From: Pseudomonas marginalis
GTDB lineage: Bacteria > Pseudomonadota > Gammaproteobacteria > Pseudomonadales > Pseudomonadaceae
Reading direction: 5' to 3'
Length of the DNA stretch: 64,000 nt
Assembly: GCF_008692035.1 (NCBI RefSeq)
Contig: NZ_VTFG01000001.1
Coordinates: 620,001 to 684,000 of the forward strand
Positions 8,717 to 19,449 of the stretch are shown here, in pieces. Numbering within the stretch: position 1 is the first letter of the stretch; the number at the start of each line of letters is the position of its first letter. Under the pieces are notes generated by a model that saw nothing but the letters and a program-made list of their open reading frames with translations, did not search any database and had not been told where the DNA came from. The translations under genes were made by a program, and so were the position numbers.

Positions 8717-9382
8717 ATGCCCGGCCCCACTGATGACCTGTTCGCCGATGACGCCCTGCAACAACCCGCAGCACGTGAGCAGATCGGCGAACAGTCCTAC
8801 GTGCTAAGGGGCTATGCCCTGCCCTGGATTGAGCGCCTTCTGCCAGAACTGCGTCGTGTGCTGGCGCAATCGCCATTTCGGCAAATGGTTACGCCCGGTG
8901 GCTTTACCATGTCGGCGGCCTTGAGCAGTTGCGGCGCGCTGGGCTGGACCAGCGACACCAGCGGCTACCGCTACACGCCCCTGGACCCTCGCACCCGGCA
9001 ACCCTGGCCAGCGCTGCCGGACACCTTGCGCCAACTGGCCATAGAAGCCGCGGCAGACGCCGGGTTTGTCGACTTTGCCCCCGACGCCTGCCTGATCAAC
9101 CGTTATGTTCCGGGCGCGAAAATGTCCTTGCACCAGGACAGGAATGAACGTCGCTACAGCGAGCCCGTCGTGTCGATATCCCTTGGGTTGCCGGCAGTTT
9201 TCCTGTTCGGTGGCCACGCCCGCAGCGACAAGACCCGCAAGGTCTCGCTGTTCCATGGTGACGTGGTGGTCTGGGGCGGGGTCGATCGGCTGCGTTTTCA
9301 TGGGGTGATGCCGATCAAGGAAGGCGTGCACCCGATCATGGGCCCGCAACGTATCAACCTCACTTTTCGCACCGCCGGCTGA
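8717..9382 (+). CDS. alkB: DNA oxidative demethylase AlkB
   Basis: Fe(II)/2-oxoglutarate dioxygenase that repairs 1-methyladenine and 3-methylcytosine in DNA. The 221-aa product matches E. coli AlkB in length. The iron ligands are visible as HQD (LHQDRNERRY) and the distal His in RFHGVMP, and the 2-oxoglutarate arginines in RINLTFR near the C-terminus. The substrate-pocket segment GGFTMSAALSSCG and W(T)SDTSGYRY are present. It is followed 75 bp later by ada, a common alkylation-repair pairing. Confidence 0.95.
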   Translation: MPGPTDDLFADDALQQPAAREQIGEQSYVLRGYALPWIERLLPELRRVLAQSPFRQMVTPGGFTMSAALSSCGALGWTSDTSGYRYTPLDPRTRQPWPALPDTLRQLAIEAAADAGFVDFAPDACLINRYVPGAKMSLHQDRNERRYSEPVVSISLGLPAVFLFGGHARSDKTRKVSLFHGDVVVWGGVDRLRFHGVMPIKEGVHPIMGPQRINLTFRTAG

Positions 9383-9457
9383 TTTGACCGCAAGCTTCGG
9401 AGTGCCAGGCCACTGCAGCACGGCTAATCTGGCCAGGATCCGTCAAGAGTGCCAACC

Positions 9458-10504
9458 ATGACTACCGAACAAGATCCGCGCTGGGCTGCGATTCTTGCCC
9501 GCGATCCGAAAGCCGATGGGCTGTTCGTCTACGGCGTGAAAACCACCGGTGTGTATTGCCGCCCGAGCAGCGCCTCGCGATTGCCTCGCCCGGAAAATAT
9601 CGAGTTTTTCGACACCCCGGCACAGGCCGAGGCCGCCGGTTATCGCGCCAGCAAACGCGCAGCCGGTGACCAGACACAACTGGCTGCGCAGCATGCGCAA
9701 TTGGTGGCTGACGCATGCCGGCAGATCGAACACGCCGACACCGCGCCCAGCCTCGGCACGCTGGCGAGCCGGGCCGGCCTGAGCCCGTTCCATTTCCACC
9801 GGGTGTTCAAAGGCGTGACCGGCCTGACGCCCAAGGGTTACGCCAGCGCCCATCGCTCACGCAAGGTTCGCGAGGGGCTCAAGGGTGCGCATTCGGTAAC
9901 CGATGCGTTGTATGAAGCCGGCTTCAATTCCAACAGCCGCTTCTATGAGTCGGCCAACCAACGGCTCGGCATGACGCCCAGCGACTACAAGGCCGGCGGC
10001 ACCAACAACGATATTCTGTTCGCCGTCGGGCAATGCTCGCTGGGTGCAATCCTGGTGGCGCAGAGCGCCCGTGGCGTGTGTGCGATTCTGCTCGGGGATG
10101 ACCCGGACAAACTGGTGCGCGACCTGCAGGATCAATTCCCCAGGGCCAACCTGGTGGGCGCCGACCGCCGTTTCGAACAATTGATCGCGCACGTGGTGGG
10201 CTTTATCGAGGCGCCGGCCCTGGGCCTGGACTTGCCACTGGACTTGCGTGGCACCGCGTTCCAGGAGCGGGTGTGGCAGGCCCTGCGCGAGATTCCGGTG
10301 GGCAGCACGGCCAGCTATGGGCAGATCGCCCAACGCATCGGCGCGCCCAAGGCCTTTCGCGCGGTGGCCCAGGCCTGCGGGGCGAACAGCCTGGCGGTGG
10401 CGATTCCGTGTCATCGGGTGGTGCGCAGCAATGGCGATCTATCCGGCTATCGCTGGGGGGTTGAACGCAAGCGGCAGCTGCTGGAGCGGGAAAGAGACCA
10501 CTGA
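9458..10504 (+). CDS. ada: Ada-type O6-methylguanine-DNA methyltransferase / AraC regulator with degraded zinc site
   Basis: 348-aa protein with the three-part Ada layout: N-terminal Ada zinc-binding domain (~10-75), AraC helix-turn-helix (~85-175) and C-terminal O6-methylguanine methyltransferase (~185-345) with the acceptor cysteine in the intact IPCHRVVRSNG. The N-domain is odd. Of the four zinc cysteines of E. coli Ada only the first is present (Cys34 in VYCRP); the others are Ser38, Ser65 and Ala68. Since zinc-bound Cys38 is the methylphosphotriester acceptor that activates Ada as a transcription factor, that switch is probably lost or altered, while direct repair should remain. The ATG at 9458 has AAGAG upstream; a GTG at 9449 is an alternative start. 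Confidence 0.9.
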   Translation: MTTEQDPRWAAILARDPKADGLFVYGVKTTGVYCRPSSASRLPRPENIEFFDTPAQAEAAGYRASKRAAGDQTQLAAQHAQLVADACRQIEHADTAPSLGTLASRAGLSPFHFHRVFKGVTGLTPKGYASAHRSRKVREGLKGAHSVTDALYEAGFNSNSRFYESANQRLGMTPSDYKAGGTNNDILFAVGQCSLGAILVAQSARGVCAILLGDDPDKLVRDLQDQFPRANLVGADRRFEQLIAHVVGFIEAPALGLDLPLDLRGTAFQERVWQALREIPVGSTASYGQIAQRIGAPKAFRAVAQACGANSLAVAIPCHRVVRSNGDLSGYRWGVERKRQLLERERDH

Positions 10505-10609
10505 CGCGCACGAAAAACGTCCCTCGTCCAGTGAATAAAACAGACTGGCCGGGTGCCAAGGGCCCTGTTAAAACAGCGACAAGCCTCACTGATACTGGAG
10601 ACACGTCCC

Positions 10610-11680
10610 ATGAGCACCTGGCCAGACACCCGTATTCTCGACCTGCTGGGCATCGACGTGCCCATCATCCAGGCACCGATGGCCGGTGCGACCAGCGCCG
10701 CCATGGTGATTGCCGCCAACCAGGCCGGCGCGCTGGGTTCGATTCCTGCGGCGATGCTGAGCATCGAGCAACTGCACGAAACCCTGGCCACCGTGCGCCA
10801 TGCCAGCAGCGGGCCTATCAACGTCAATTTCTTCTGCCACCAGCCGCCGGAGCCGGACGAGGAGCGCAATCGCCACTGGAAAGCCTTGCTGGAACCCTAC
10901 TACCGCGAACTGGGCGCCGATTTTGATGCGCCGACACCGGTCTCCAATCGCGCCCCGTTCAACGCGGCCAGTTGCGAAGTGGTGGAGCAACACCGCCCCG
11001 AGGTCGTGAGCTTTCATTTCGGCCTGCCGGAAAAAAACCTGCTGGAACGTGTCAAGGCGACCGGAGCCAAGGTGCTGTCCTCGGCCACCACGGTCGAGGA
11101 AGCGATCTGGTTGGAGCGGCACGGCTGCGACGCGATTATCGCCATGGGGTATGAGGCCGGCGGGCATCGGGGAATGTTCCTGGCTTCGGACCTGAGCAGC
11201 CAGATCGGCACGCTGGCCCTGGTCCCGCAAGTGGTGGACGCAGTGCGCGTCCCGGTAATCGCCGCCGGTGGAATCGGCGATGCGCGCGGTATTGTCGCGG
11301 CCTTCGCCCTCGGGGCCTCGGCGGTGCAGATCGGCACCGCGTACCTGTTCACCCCGGAGGCGACGCTCAGCCGGGCCCACCATCTGGCCTTGCTGACGGC
11401 CCAGGCCAGTGGCACAGCGCTGACCAATCTGTTCACCGGGCGCCCTGCCCGTGGCCTCTTGAATCGCCTGATGCGTGAGCTGGGCCCGGTGAACCCGGCG
11501 GCGCCGGCCTTTCCTCTGGCAGGCGGCGCGCTGATGCCATTGAAGGCCAGGGAGGAAGCCGGTTTTGGCAGTCAGTGGGCCGGGCAGGCCGTCGGGCTCA
11601 AGCACGCACTGTCGACGCGCGAACTGACCACGCTGCTCGCCGCGCAAGCCCTCAAGACGCTTACCCGCACGCCGGACTAG
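10610..11680 (+). CDS. Nitronate monooxygenase (NPD/NMO family)
   Basis: FMN-dependent TIM-barrel enzyme, 356 aa, that oxidises alkyl nitronates such as propionate 3-nitronate. Family landmarks are the N-terminal IDVPIIQAPMAGA, the glycine-rich GYEAGGHRG (with the catalytic His of the class I signature), VIAAGGIGDARG and GASAVQIGTAYL for FMN phosphate binding. The start at 10610 is behind CTGGAG; an upstream in-frame extension to 10553 has no family sequence. Its stop TAG (11678-11680) shares the palindrome CTAG with the stop of the convergent giant gene. Function in detoxifying plant nitro-toxins is possible but inferred. Confidence 0.9.
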   Translation: MSTWPDTRILDLLGIDVPIIQAPMAGATSAAMVIAANQAGALGSIPAAMLSIEQLHETLATVRHASSGPINVNFFCHQPPEPDEERNRHWKALLEPYYRELGADFDAPTPVSNRAPFNAASCEVVEQHRPEVVSFHFGLPEKNLLERVKATGAKVLSSATTVEEAIWLERHGCDAIIAMGYEAGGHRGMFLASDLSSQIGTLALVPQVVDAVRVPVIAAGGIGDARGIVAAFALGASAVQIGTAYLFTPEATLSRAHHLALLTAQASGTALTNLFTGRPARGLLNRLMRELGPVNPAAPAFPLAGGALMPLKAREEAGFGSQWAGQAVGLKHALSTRELTTLLAAQALKTLTRTPD

Positions 11681-14600
11681 AGCGGTACAGGTTCCGCAGG
11701 TCGCAGCCCGCTCAGGCGGTTTTCGTGGGCCTGGGTCAGTACCATGAAGCGCTTTTGCCGCAGGGCGTGGATACCGTAGATGATCCGGGCGAAGTGCTCG
11801 TTACTGTTCTCGTAGGGCTGGCAGGTCATGATCAGGGCGAAGAAGCAATCGGACTGCCGATGGGTGGCCATGGCGTTGATCAACTTCAACCCGATAGCAA
11901 ACAGCGCCTGGCCGGTGCTCATGGAGAGTCGTTCGTAGCTGGCCCCCAGTACGTGGTGTATCTGCACTTCGCGATGGGCGGCCAGCGTCTGGTGCAGGTA
12001 ATCGAGTTGCGCCCTTGTACACAGTTCCGCACTGGCGCGATCCCCCGTGACATAGCGTTCGATTTCGCTGCGCAGCAAACTGCGCCAGTCGTCGTCTTCC
12101 TGGCCGGCCCGCAGTGCGATCCAGTCGACGCAATCGACCAGGGCGTTCTCCGCCGTGGCAATCGGGCTGGCGAGGCCCGATTGCAACTGATCCAGGTGAG
12201 CCAATGCCCCGCGCACCAACTCCGCCTCTTCTGCGATAACGCTGTCCATCAGCTCCACATACTCTTCCAGCGACTCGTGGCGCCAGCTCCGGAAAGCCCC
12301 CAGCAGATGCGCCCTGAGGTTGCCAACGACCGGCACTCCAACGGTACGGCGCAACATATCCTCGGACTCATCGATCAAGCCCCGCAGGTTACTGACCTGC
12401 AACAACAGGCCAGCGTGATCGAACGGCTGCGGCGTGCTTTGCAGCGCCGTTGTCAGTTGCGACGCGCCCCGTGGCAGCTCCCGGGAAAGTACATCCCATA
12501 GCCTCGGCAGTTGCCGTTGGATAGCGGTGATAAATCGCGGCGGACACGCGAGGACCGAATAGCTGCCGGTATTGAAGAAACGCCCCCAACTCACTCCCAG
12601 CCGGAACACCGTGTTGAGCTCAAGACTGGCCTCGATGACATTGGCGTAGAGCTTGTAGACCACCAATTTGCCGCTCGACGCCGGTGCTTGCTGCACGCGC
12701 TGCTCCCAGCCGGCGATGGAATCAAAATAGGCCAGTTGCTGCGCCGAAGGGTCCAGGCGCCCCAACCCCGTGTCCAGCACCGCCGCATCACTTTCATTGC
12801 GAACCGACAGGGCAAAATGGCATTGGGGACGCGGGTCGTTCGGTTCGGCGAACAGCAAGACGCCGATAGCCTGGACGTCCCAGGACTGGCTTGACAGGTA
12901 GTCCGCACAGCGCTTGGACTCAACGAAGCCGCCTGTAGTAGAAGCCTCGGAGTCGCCCGCCAATTCGGCCAATTTATTGGCGTCGCGATACAGCTTTTCC
13001 AGACGACCGCGCATGCCCAGCAGGTCCGCTGATGTGGGCAGGAACAACGTGGAGGCGCTTGCCTGTTCCAGGGAAACAGGGGGGGCCGGGCGCTCACGGG
13101 ATCTCAAGGCCGGCAACAGCAACTTCCCGGTCTGGGCCGACCGTTTCAACAGCGTGCGCAGTTGCCCCCGGGCCAGGGTAACGTCGGCAACCAGCTCCAC
13201 CACGCCCAGCAAGACGCCCAACTTGCACTCATACACATAGGCGGCGTAATCCTCGGGTCGGTCCATGCTGCGGGCCAGTTGGTAGGAGAAGCTTGCGTCC
13301 GCGACATTGGCGATCAGGCCAACACCGCCGGACAACAGCAACGCCCCGACGCCCGATGCGGGACCGACCGCCGCTATCACCAGGCTGGACACCGCGCGGG
13401 TAGCGACCTTGAACATGCCCCATTTCGCCAGGCGCCGCTCTTCATCGGAGGAAAATACCGCGTAATTCATCATGTGCTTGAGTTCGCTGATACCGATCTC
13501 ATACAGCGCATCGTTGATGTTCGTCACCTCCCGGAAAGACACCGGCTGCGGCGGTACGCGGCGGTAGTGGTAGCCGTAGCGCTTTTTCTGCGGATAGAAA
13601 TCCGAGCGCTCCACGCTGAGTTTTTCCGGAAATGGCAGGTGGTGCGTGATAAACCGCATCAAGTCGTCACTGGGTTGCCCCGACACGCCGCTGGGCTGCC
13701 ACACCGCCCAAGTGAGCTCTGCCATGTTCAGTGAGATGAGCAGCGCCTTCTGTGAACTGAGCTTGAGCACCAACGCATTGGGCACCACTTTTTCCCGGAA
13801 CAGCAGCAGGCGCGGCTTGACTTCACCTTTGAGAAAACGATGGGCGAGTTCACGCAGGGACACATCCTGCTCAGCATCATCGACCAGGAATTGTGCCGCG
13901 CGGACCTTGGCCAAGGCCTCGCAGGTTTCGCCAAACAGTTGTTTGTAGTCGGTGTTGCGCGCCAGTTCGTCGATATCGGCGACAAAGGTTTCATACAGGA
14001 TGTCGCGCAAGCGGCCCAGGGTGCGCACTTCCACGCTCGACAGCGGTTCCCCGCTGACATGGATGTTGGCGATGGTTTCCTGGAAATACGCCGTGCGCTG
14101 CGGCTCGCCCGTCAGCACTTGCAGGAAAGAAAAATGCTTGTAGCGCGGTGGCGCATAGGCGGTCATGCCCGCCGAATAGACCGGGTAGCCCACCTGGTAT
14201 TTATAGCGAAACCGTTTTTCGTCCCTGAACCGATCCTGGGTACGTTGCGGCAGCCCGGACTTGTTCAGGCAGCGCTCGATAAGGTTCTGGATATAGTCCT
14301 TGGAGAGTTCGGCGTTCCACACACTGTTCAGCAGGTTGTCCCATTTTTGCCAGGCCTTGGGGGGCGTAACCGGCTGTGTCGACGTCGGCACGCCCTCCAG
14401 CCACTGTGCCAGGTCCCCAGGCAGTATCTGTATCGAAAAAGACGCCTGGGAGGCGTCGCTGCGCACGAACCAGAAATTCTGCTGGTCACTTTGAGCGCGG
14501 ATCACGCCCTCTTCATCCATCACCCCGCAGTTCACCCAAGGACAACGGTGATTCAAATAGACCGCAAGATAATATTGCCAGCGTCCTGACGCTCGATATT

Positions 14601-15426
14601 CCTGGGCGACGGTGATCGAGTATTCCAGCGCCGGCGCACCGCCGGGAAGATTGCCGAGGGTCACCTTGAGCAATTGATTGGGCTCTATGTGAGTGTCTGG
14701 CAGCTGCACGTCCTTGAGTGTCCACCGCGGAAGGATACTCAAGATCGCAACCCCCACCGGCTCTTCGAAGGGTTTGAGCCACAGCCGGTTCTGGCTCGTA
14801 TCGGCTGAATAATCGAAGCGGCTGCCTGATTGCGCACCAATGCGCATGCCCGGCCACTCCAGGCTGATCGCCTTGGGCCATTGGTTGGCCCCCCGGGATG
14901 TGGGAGGCAGGTCGAACCAGATTTCCGCCATCATTTCGGCGTGGGTGTTCCACACCGATAGCACCACCACCTCGGTCTTGAGTACCGCCTGGTTAGGCAT
15001 CATCAACTCATGCTGCACCCAAAAGCCCGCGTGGATCTGCCCCCCGACCTGAATGCGACCGAGAAAAAATCGCGTGAAATTCAGCTCCCGTGCCACCTCG
15101 CCATAGAAATACGGCATCAGGACTTTGGTTTGTACGCTGTCGGTGTTTTGCTGTTTGCCTGCATATGCCTGCCAGGGAAACCGATCGTTGAGGATGTGCC
15201 ACAGCGGCAACGAATCGTGCTCGACGATGATCGGCTGTCGCTGGCTGTCATCGGTATCGAATATCGAGAATTCGACGGGGATCAGGGCGTCTGCCCGGAT
15301 CAGTGCCTTGGCCTGGGGTTCCAGCGTGGATTGAGCCACTACACGCTCTATCCATGCCTGCGTGTAAGCCTCGCTGCTCTCGGTGTTTGTCGCGCCCACG
15401 TCGATGTAAGCGTATTCCTTGCCCAT
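11677..15426 (-). CDS. Very large uncharacterised protein (1249 aa), possible toxin-like
   Basis: One uninterrupted frame encoding 1249 aa. I recognise no catalytic motif. There is no signal peptide at the chosen start (MGKEYAYIDVGATNTES, 15426, with GGAAG upstream); a longer in-frame start at 15546 exists. The first ~330 residues are beta-rich with many aromatic residues. The middle contains one hydrophobic stretch around residues 675-715 (SLVIAAVGPASGVGALLL and following), able to form a membrane hairpin. The C-terminal ~400 residues are predicted helical. A giant soluble protein with one internal hydrophobic hairpin resembles the general plan of pseudomonad translocated toxins, but this is only an analogy. 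It is monocistronic and convergent with the nitronate monooxygenase gene. Confidence 0.7.
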   Translation of the reverse strand: MGKEYAYIDVGATNTESSEAYTQAWIERVVAQSTLEPQAKALIRADALIPVEFSIFDTDDSQRQPIIVEHDSLPLWHILNDRFPWQAYAGKQQNTDSVQTKVLMPYFYGEVARELNFTRFFLGRIQVGGQIHAGFWVQHELMMPNQAVLKTEVVVLSVWNTHAEMMAEIWFDLPPTSRGANQWPKAISLEWPGMRIGAQSGSRFDYSADTSQNRLWLKPFEEPVGVAILSILPRWTLKDVQLPDTHIEPNQLLKVTLGNLPGGAPALEYSITVAQEYRASGRWQYYLAVYLNHRCPWVNCGVMDEEGVIRAQSDQQNFWFVRSDASQASFSIQILPGDLAQWLEGVPTSTQPVTPPKAWQKWDNLLNSVWNAELSKDYIQNLIERCLNKSGLPQRTQDRFRDEKRFRYKYQVGYPVYSAGMTAYAPPRYKHFSFLQVLTGEPQRTAYFQETIANIHVSGEPLSSVEVRTLGRLRDILYETFVADIDELARNTDYKQLFGETCEALAKVRAAQFLVDDAEQDVSLRELAHRFLKGEVKPRLLLFREKVVPNALVLKLSSQKALLISLNMAELTWAVWQPSGVSGQPSDDLMRFITHHLPFPEKLSVERSDFYPQKKRYGYHYRRVPPQPVSFREVTNINDALYEIGISELKHMMNYAVFSSDEERRLAKWGMFKVATRAVSSLVIAAVGPASGVGALLLSGGVGLIANVADASFSYQLARSMDRPEDYAAYVYECKLGVLLGVVELVADVTLARGQLRTLLKRSAQTGKLLLPALRSRERPAPPVSLEQASASTLFLPTSADLLGMRGRLEKLYRDANKLAELAGDSEASTTGGFVESKRCADYLSSQSWDVQAIGVLLFAEPNDPRPQCHFALSVRNESDAAVLDTGLGRLDPSAQQLAYFDSIAGWEQRVQQAPASSGKLVVYKLYANVIEASLELNTVFRLGVSWGRFFNTGSYSVLACPPRFITAIQRQLPRLWDVLSRELPRGASQLTTALQSTPQPFDHAGLLLQVSNLRGLIDESEDMLRRTVGVPVVGNLRAHLLGAFRSWRHESLEEYVELMDSVIAEEAELVRGALAHLDQLQSGLASPIATAENALVDCVDWIALRAGQEDDDWRSLLRSEIERYVTGDRASAELCTRAQLDYLHQTLAAHREVQIHHVLGASYERLSMSTGQALFAIGLKLINAMATHRQSDCFFALIMTCQPYENSNEHFARIIYGIHALRQKRFMVLTQAHENRLSGLRPAEPVPL

Positions 15427-15571
15427 GATGTGCTTCCGTTTCAGATCAATACGCCGCTCACTATCGCGTTGCGACCAGCGCCTGGCTGTCAGCCATGGGT
15501 GCGTCGACGGGAGGAAATCTCGACCGCGCGCCGACATCGATTCCAAGGATGGATTTCCCTTGCCATTTTTA

Positions 15572-15595
15572 CGCTATATACCTATACATACAGCG
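15572..15595 (+). promoter_or_regulatory. ModE-like operator of modABC
   Basis: CGCTATATA, six bases, then CATACAGCG: an imperfect inverted repeat that fits the ModE consensus (CGnTATATA-N6/7-TATATAnCG) in arm sequence and spacing. It lies 63 bp upstream of the modA start and just upstream of a TATAAT -10 hexamer (15614-15619), where bound ModE-molybdate would block the promoter. No modE gene lies in this window. Confidence 0.72.
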
Positions 15596-15613
15596 CCTGG
15601 CAGCGCCCGTCCC

Positions 15614-16431
<818 letters not shown>

Positions 16432-17112
16432 ATGCCCCTGTCGAGTGCCGATTTTTCCGCAATCTGGTTGACCCTCAAACTGGCGTCACTGACCACCGTG
16501 ATCCTGCTGGTCATCGGCACTCCGATTGCCCTGTGGCTGTCGCGCACCCGTTCATGGTGGCGCGGCCCCATTGGCGCGGTGGTGGCCTTGCCATTGGTGC
16601 TGCCACCCACCGTCATCGGTTTCTACCTGCTGTTGACCATGGGCCCCCACGGCTACTTCGGCCAGTTCACCCAATGGCTGGGCCTGGGCACCCTCACCTT
16701 CAGCTTCGCCGGGCTGGTGATCGGTTCGGTGATCTATTCCATGCCGTTCGTGGTGCAGCCGTTGCAGAACGCCTTTTCCGCCATCGGCACACGCCCATTG
16801 GAGGTGGCCGCGACCCTGCGCGCCAATCCGTGGGATACCTTCTTCACGGTGATCCTGCCCCTGGCGCGCCCGGGGTTTATCACCGCGTCCATCCTGGGTT
16901 TTGCCCATACCGTCGGAGAATTCGGCGTAGTGCTGATGATCGGCGGCAATATCCCCGACAAGACCCGCGTGGTCTCGGTGCAGATCTACGATCATGTCGA
17001 AGCCATGGAGTATGCCCAGGCCCATTGGCTGGCCGGCGCCATGGTGGTGTTCGCGTTCCTCGTGTTGCTGGCGCTCTACTCCAGCCGTAAAACCAGGATG
17101 GGCTGGAGTTGA
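16432..17112 (+). CDS. modB: Molybdate ABC transporter permease
   Basis: 226-aa inner-membrane permease with about five membrane segments. The cytoplasmic EAA loop that docks ModC is visible as [25 protein letters not shown] (positions ~122-146; key residues E-A-A and the G 8-9 residues later). The start codon follows modA's stop immediately, and the stop TGA (17110-17112) overlaps the modC ATG, so all three subunits are translationally coupled. Confidence 0.96.
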   Translation: MPLSSADFSAIWLTLKLASLTTVILLVIGTPIALWLSRTRSWWRGPIGAVVALPLVLPPTVIGFYLLLTMGPHGYFGQFTQWLGLGTLTFSFAGLVIGSVIYSMPFVVQPLQNAFSAIGTRPLEVAATLRANPWDTFFTVILPLARPGFITASILGFAHTVGEFGVVLMIGGNIPDKTRVVSVQIYDHVEAMEYAQAHWLAGAMVVFAFLVLLALYSSRKTRMGWS

Positions 17113-18197
17113 TGCCGATGATCAATGTGCGCCTGAACTTGAAGTACACAGGCTTTGCCCTGGACGTGGACCTGCATGTGCCCGGTCGAGGGGTGACTGC
17201 GCTGTACGGGCATTCCGGCTCCGGCAAGACCACCTGCCTGCGCTGCATTGCCGGGCTGGAGCGGGCCGAAGATGGGTTTATCCAGATCAACGATGAAGTC
17301 TGGCAAGACAGCCGCAACGGTCTGTTCGTGCCGCCGCACAAGCGTGCGCTTGGCTACGTGTTCCAGGAGCCCAGCCTGTTCCCCCATCTGTCGGTGCGGG
17401 CCAACCTGGAGTTCGGCCTCAAGCGCATCCCGCGCTCGCAACGCCGGGTGGATATGCTCCAGGCCACGGAGTTGCTGGGGATCGGCCATCTGCTGGAGCG
17501 TCACCCCCAACACTTGTCCGGCGGCGAACGCCAGCGCATCGGTATCGCCCGTGCCCTGCTCACCAGCCCAAGACTCCTGTTGATGGATGAGCCCCTGGCC
17601 GCCCTCGACAGCAAGCGCAAAGGCGAAATCCTGCCCTACCTGGAACGCCTGCACGACGAACTGGACATCCCCGTGCTGTACGTCAGCCATGCCCAGGATG
17701 AGGTGGCGCGCCTGGCCGATCACATCGTGTTGCTCAGCGACGGCAAGGCCCTGGCCAGTGGTCCCATCGGCGAAACCCTGGCACGGCTCGACCTGCCCCT
17801 GGCGTTGGGGGACGACGCGGGCGTGGTGATCAATGGCAGCGTCAGCGCCTATGACGATCACTACCGTCTGCTCACGCTGCAACTGCCCGACAGCGCCCAG
17901 CACCTGCGCGTGGCCCATGCACCGCTGGCGTTGGGCAAGGTGTTGCGGGTCAAGGTACAGGCGCGCGACGTCAGCCTCAGCCTGCAGGCCGAAGAGCACA
18001 GCAGCATCCTCAACCGCCTGCCGGTGACGGTTACCCAGGAGATCGCGGCGGATAACAGCGCCCATGTGCTGGTGCGCCTGGACGCGGATGGCACGCCGTT
18101 GCTGGCGCGGATCACGCGGTTCTCCCGCGACCAGTTGCAATTGCGGCCCGGCCAGGCGCTGTGGGCGCAGATCAAGGCGGTGGCCGTGCTGGCATAA
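17112..18197 (+). CDS. modC: Molybdate ABC transporter ATPase
   Basis: 361-aa ATPase with Walker [10 protein letters not shown] (~35-43), Q-loop FQEPSLFPH, signature LSGGERQR, Walker [13 protein letters not shown] and H-loop VSHAQDE, then a C-terminal mop/TOBE domain (~290-360) that binds molybdate. The ATG at 17112 overlaps the modB stop (TGATG). A second ATG six bases on (17118) has better spacing to the GGAG at 17105 and could be the real start. Confidence 0.95.
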   Translation: MPMINVRLNLKYTGFALDVDLHVPGRGVTALYGHSGSGKTTCLRCIAGLERAEDGFIQINDEVWQDSRNGLFVPPHKRALGYVFQEPSLFPHLSVRANLEFGLKRIPRSQRRVDMLQATELLGIGHLLERHPQHLSGGERQRIGIARALLTSPRLLLMDEPLAALDSKRKGEILPYLERLHDELDIPVLYVSHAQDEVARLADHIVLLSDGKALASGPIGETLARLDLPLALGDDAGVVINGSVSAYDDHYRLLTLQLPDSAQHLRVAHAPLALGKVLRVKVQARDVSLSLQAEEHSSILNRLPVTVTQEIAADNSAHVLVRLDADGTPLLARITRFSRDQLQLRPGQALWAQIKAVAVLA

Positions 18198-18276
18198 GAA
18201 ACCTTTTGGCACGACCGCACACGGCTGCGGTCAATCAGGAATACCGGCCTGATCCGTTGCCAAAGGAACCCGCACC

Positions 18277-19326
18277 ATGCCCGACTCCGCGCTGCCCGCC
18301 GACCTGCCCCGCGACCTGCATTACGTTGACGACACCCAGCCCGGCATCCGCCGCAAGCGAGTGCGCGGCAAGTTCCAGTACTTCGACGCCAAGGGCGAGC
18401 GCATCCGGGATGCCGATGAGATCAAGCGCCTGAACGCCCTCGCCGTCCCTCCGGCGTATACCGATGTGTGGATCTGCGCCGACCCGCGCGGGCACCTGCA
18501 AGCCACCGGCCGCGATGCCCGTGGACGCAAGCAATACCGCTATCACCCACGCTGGCGTGAGGTGCGTGACAGCGACAAGTACGCGCGGCTGCAGGAGTTT
18601 GGCAACGCCCTGCCGAAACTGCGCAAGCAGCTCGAAGCGCAAATCGCCGAACCCGGCTTCACGCGCGAAAAAGTCCTGGCCACGGTGGTGATGCTGCTGG
18701 ACGCCACGCTGATCCGCGTCGGCAATACCCAATATGCGCGAGACAACAAATCCTACGGGCTGACCACCCTGCGCAACCGCCATGTGGATGTCAACGGCAG
18801 CGAGATCCAGTTCCAGTTTCGCGGCAAGAGTGGCGTGGAGCACCAGGTCAGCGTCAAGGACCGGCGCCTGGCCACGGTGGTCAAGCGCTGCCTGGAGTTA
18901 CCGGGGCAGAACCTGTTCCAGTACCTGGATGAAGACGGCGAGCGGCACACCGTCAGCTCCCATGACGTCAACGCCTACCTGCACGACCTTACCGGTGCCG
19001 ACTTCACTGCCAAGGATTACCGCACCTGGGCCGGCACCGCCATGGCGCTGGCGGTGCTGCGGGAGTTGGAATGGCAACCGGAATCCGACGCCAAGCGGCA
19101 TGTGGTGGCGATGGTCAAGGATGTCGCCAGGCAACTGGGCAATACGCCTGCGGTGTGCCGCAAGTGTTATATCCACCCGGCCGTACTCGAGCATTTCAGC
19201 CTGGGCGAATTGTCCAGGTTGCCCAAGCCGCGGGTGCGCAAAGGCCTGAAGGCCGAGGAAGTCGCCTTGGCGATGTTCCTTGAACAACTGGCCGCCGACT
19301 TGCCCGGCAATGCCAAGGCGGGTTAG
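18277..19326 (+). CDS. DNA topoisomerase IB
   Basis: 349-aa bacterial type IB topoisomerase of the poxvirus-like group, which relaxes supercoils through a 3'-phosphotyrosyl intermediate. The N-terminal domain (~1-90, GIRRKRVRGKFQYFDAKGE) precedes the catalytic core with conserved TLIRVGNTQYARDNKSYGL (catalytic Arg), KSGVEHQV (Lys) and the C-terminal active-site Tyr in CRKCYIHP near residue 290. The core Arg and His motifs (DYRTWAGT) are intact. It starts 79 bp after modC with its own AAGGA site, so it is probably separate from the mod operon. Confidence 0.93.
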   Translation: MPDSALPADLPRDLHYVDDTQPGIRRKRVRGKFQYFDAKGERIRDADEIKRLNALAVPPAYTDVWICADPRGHLQATGRDARGRKQYRYHPRWREVRDSDKYARLQEFGNALPKLRKQLEAQIAEPGFTREKVLATVVMLLDATLIRVGNTQYARDNKSYGLTTLRNRHVDVNGSEIQFQFRGKSGVEHQVSVKDRRLATVVKRCLELPGQNLFQYLDEDGERHTVSSHDVNAYLHDLTGADFTAKDYRTWAGTAMALAVLRELEWQPESDAKRHVVAMVKDVARQLGNTPAVCRKCYIHPAVLEHFSLGELSRLPKPRVRKGLKAEEVALAMFLEQLAADLPGNAKAG

Positions 19327-19449
19327 GCTCTGGCTCCCTTCTGACTTCCGGGACGACCGCCGAAGTGAATCACTAAGCCTTCCAGAATGTACCTGCAACG
19401 AGCCGCCTGGCGCGCTTGTTGGCCTGTCCGACATTTTTTGGAGGTGCTG

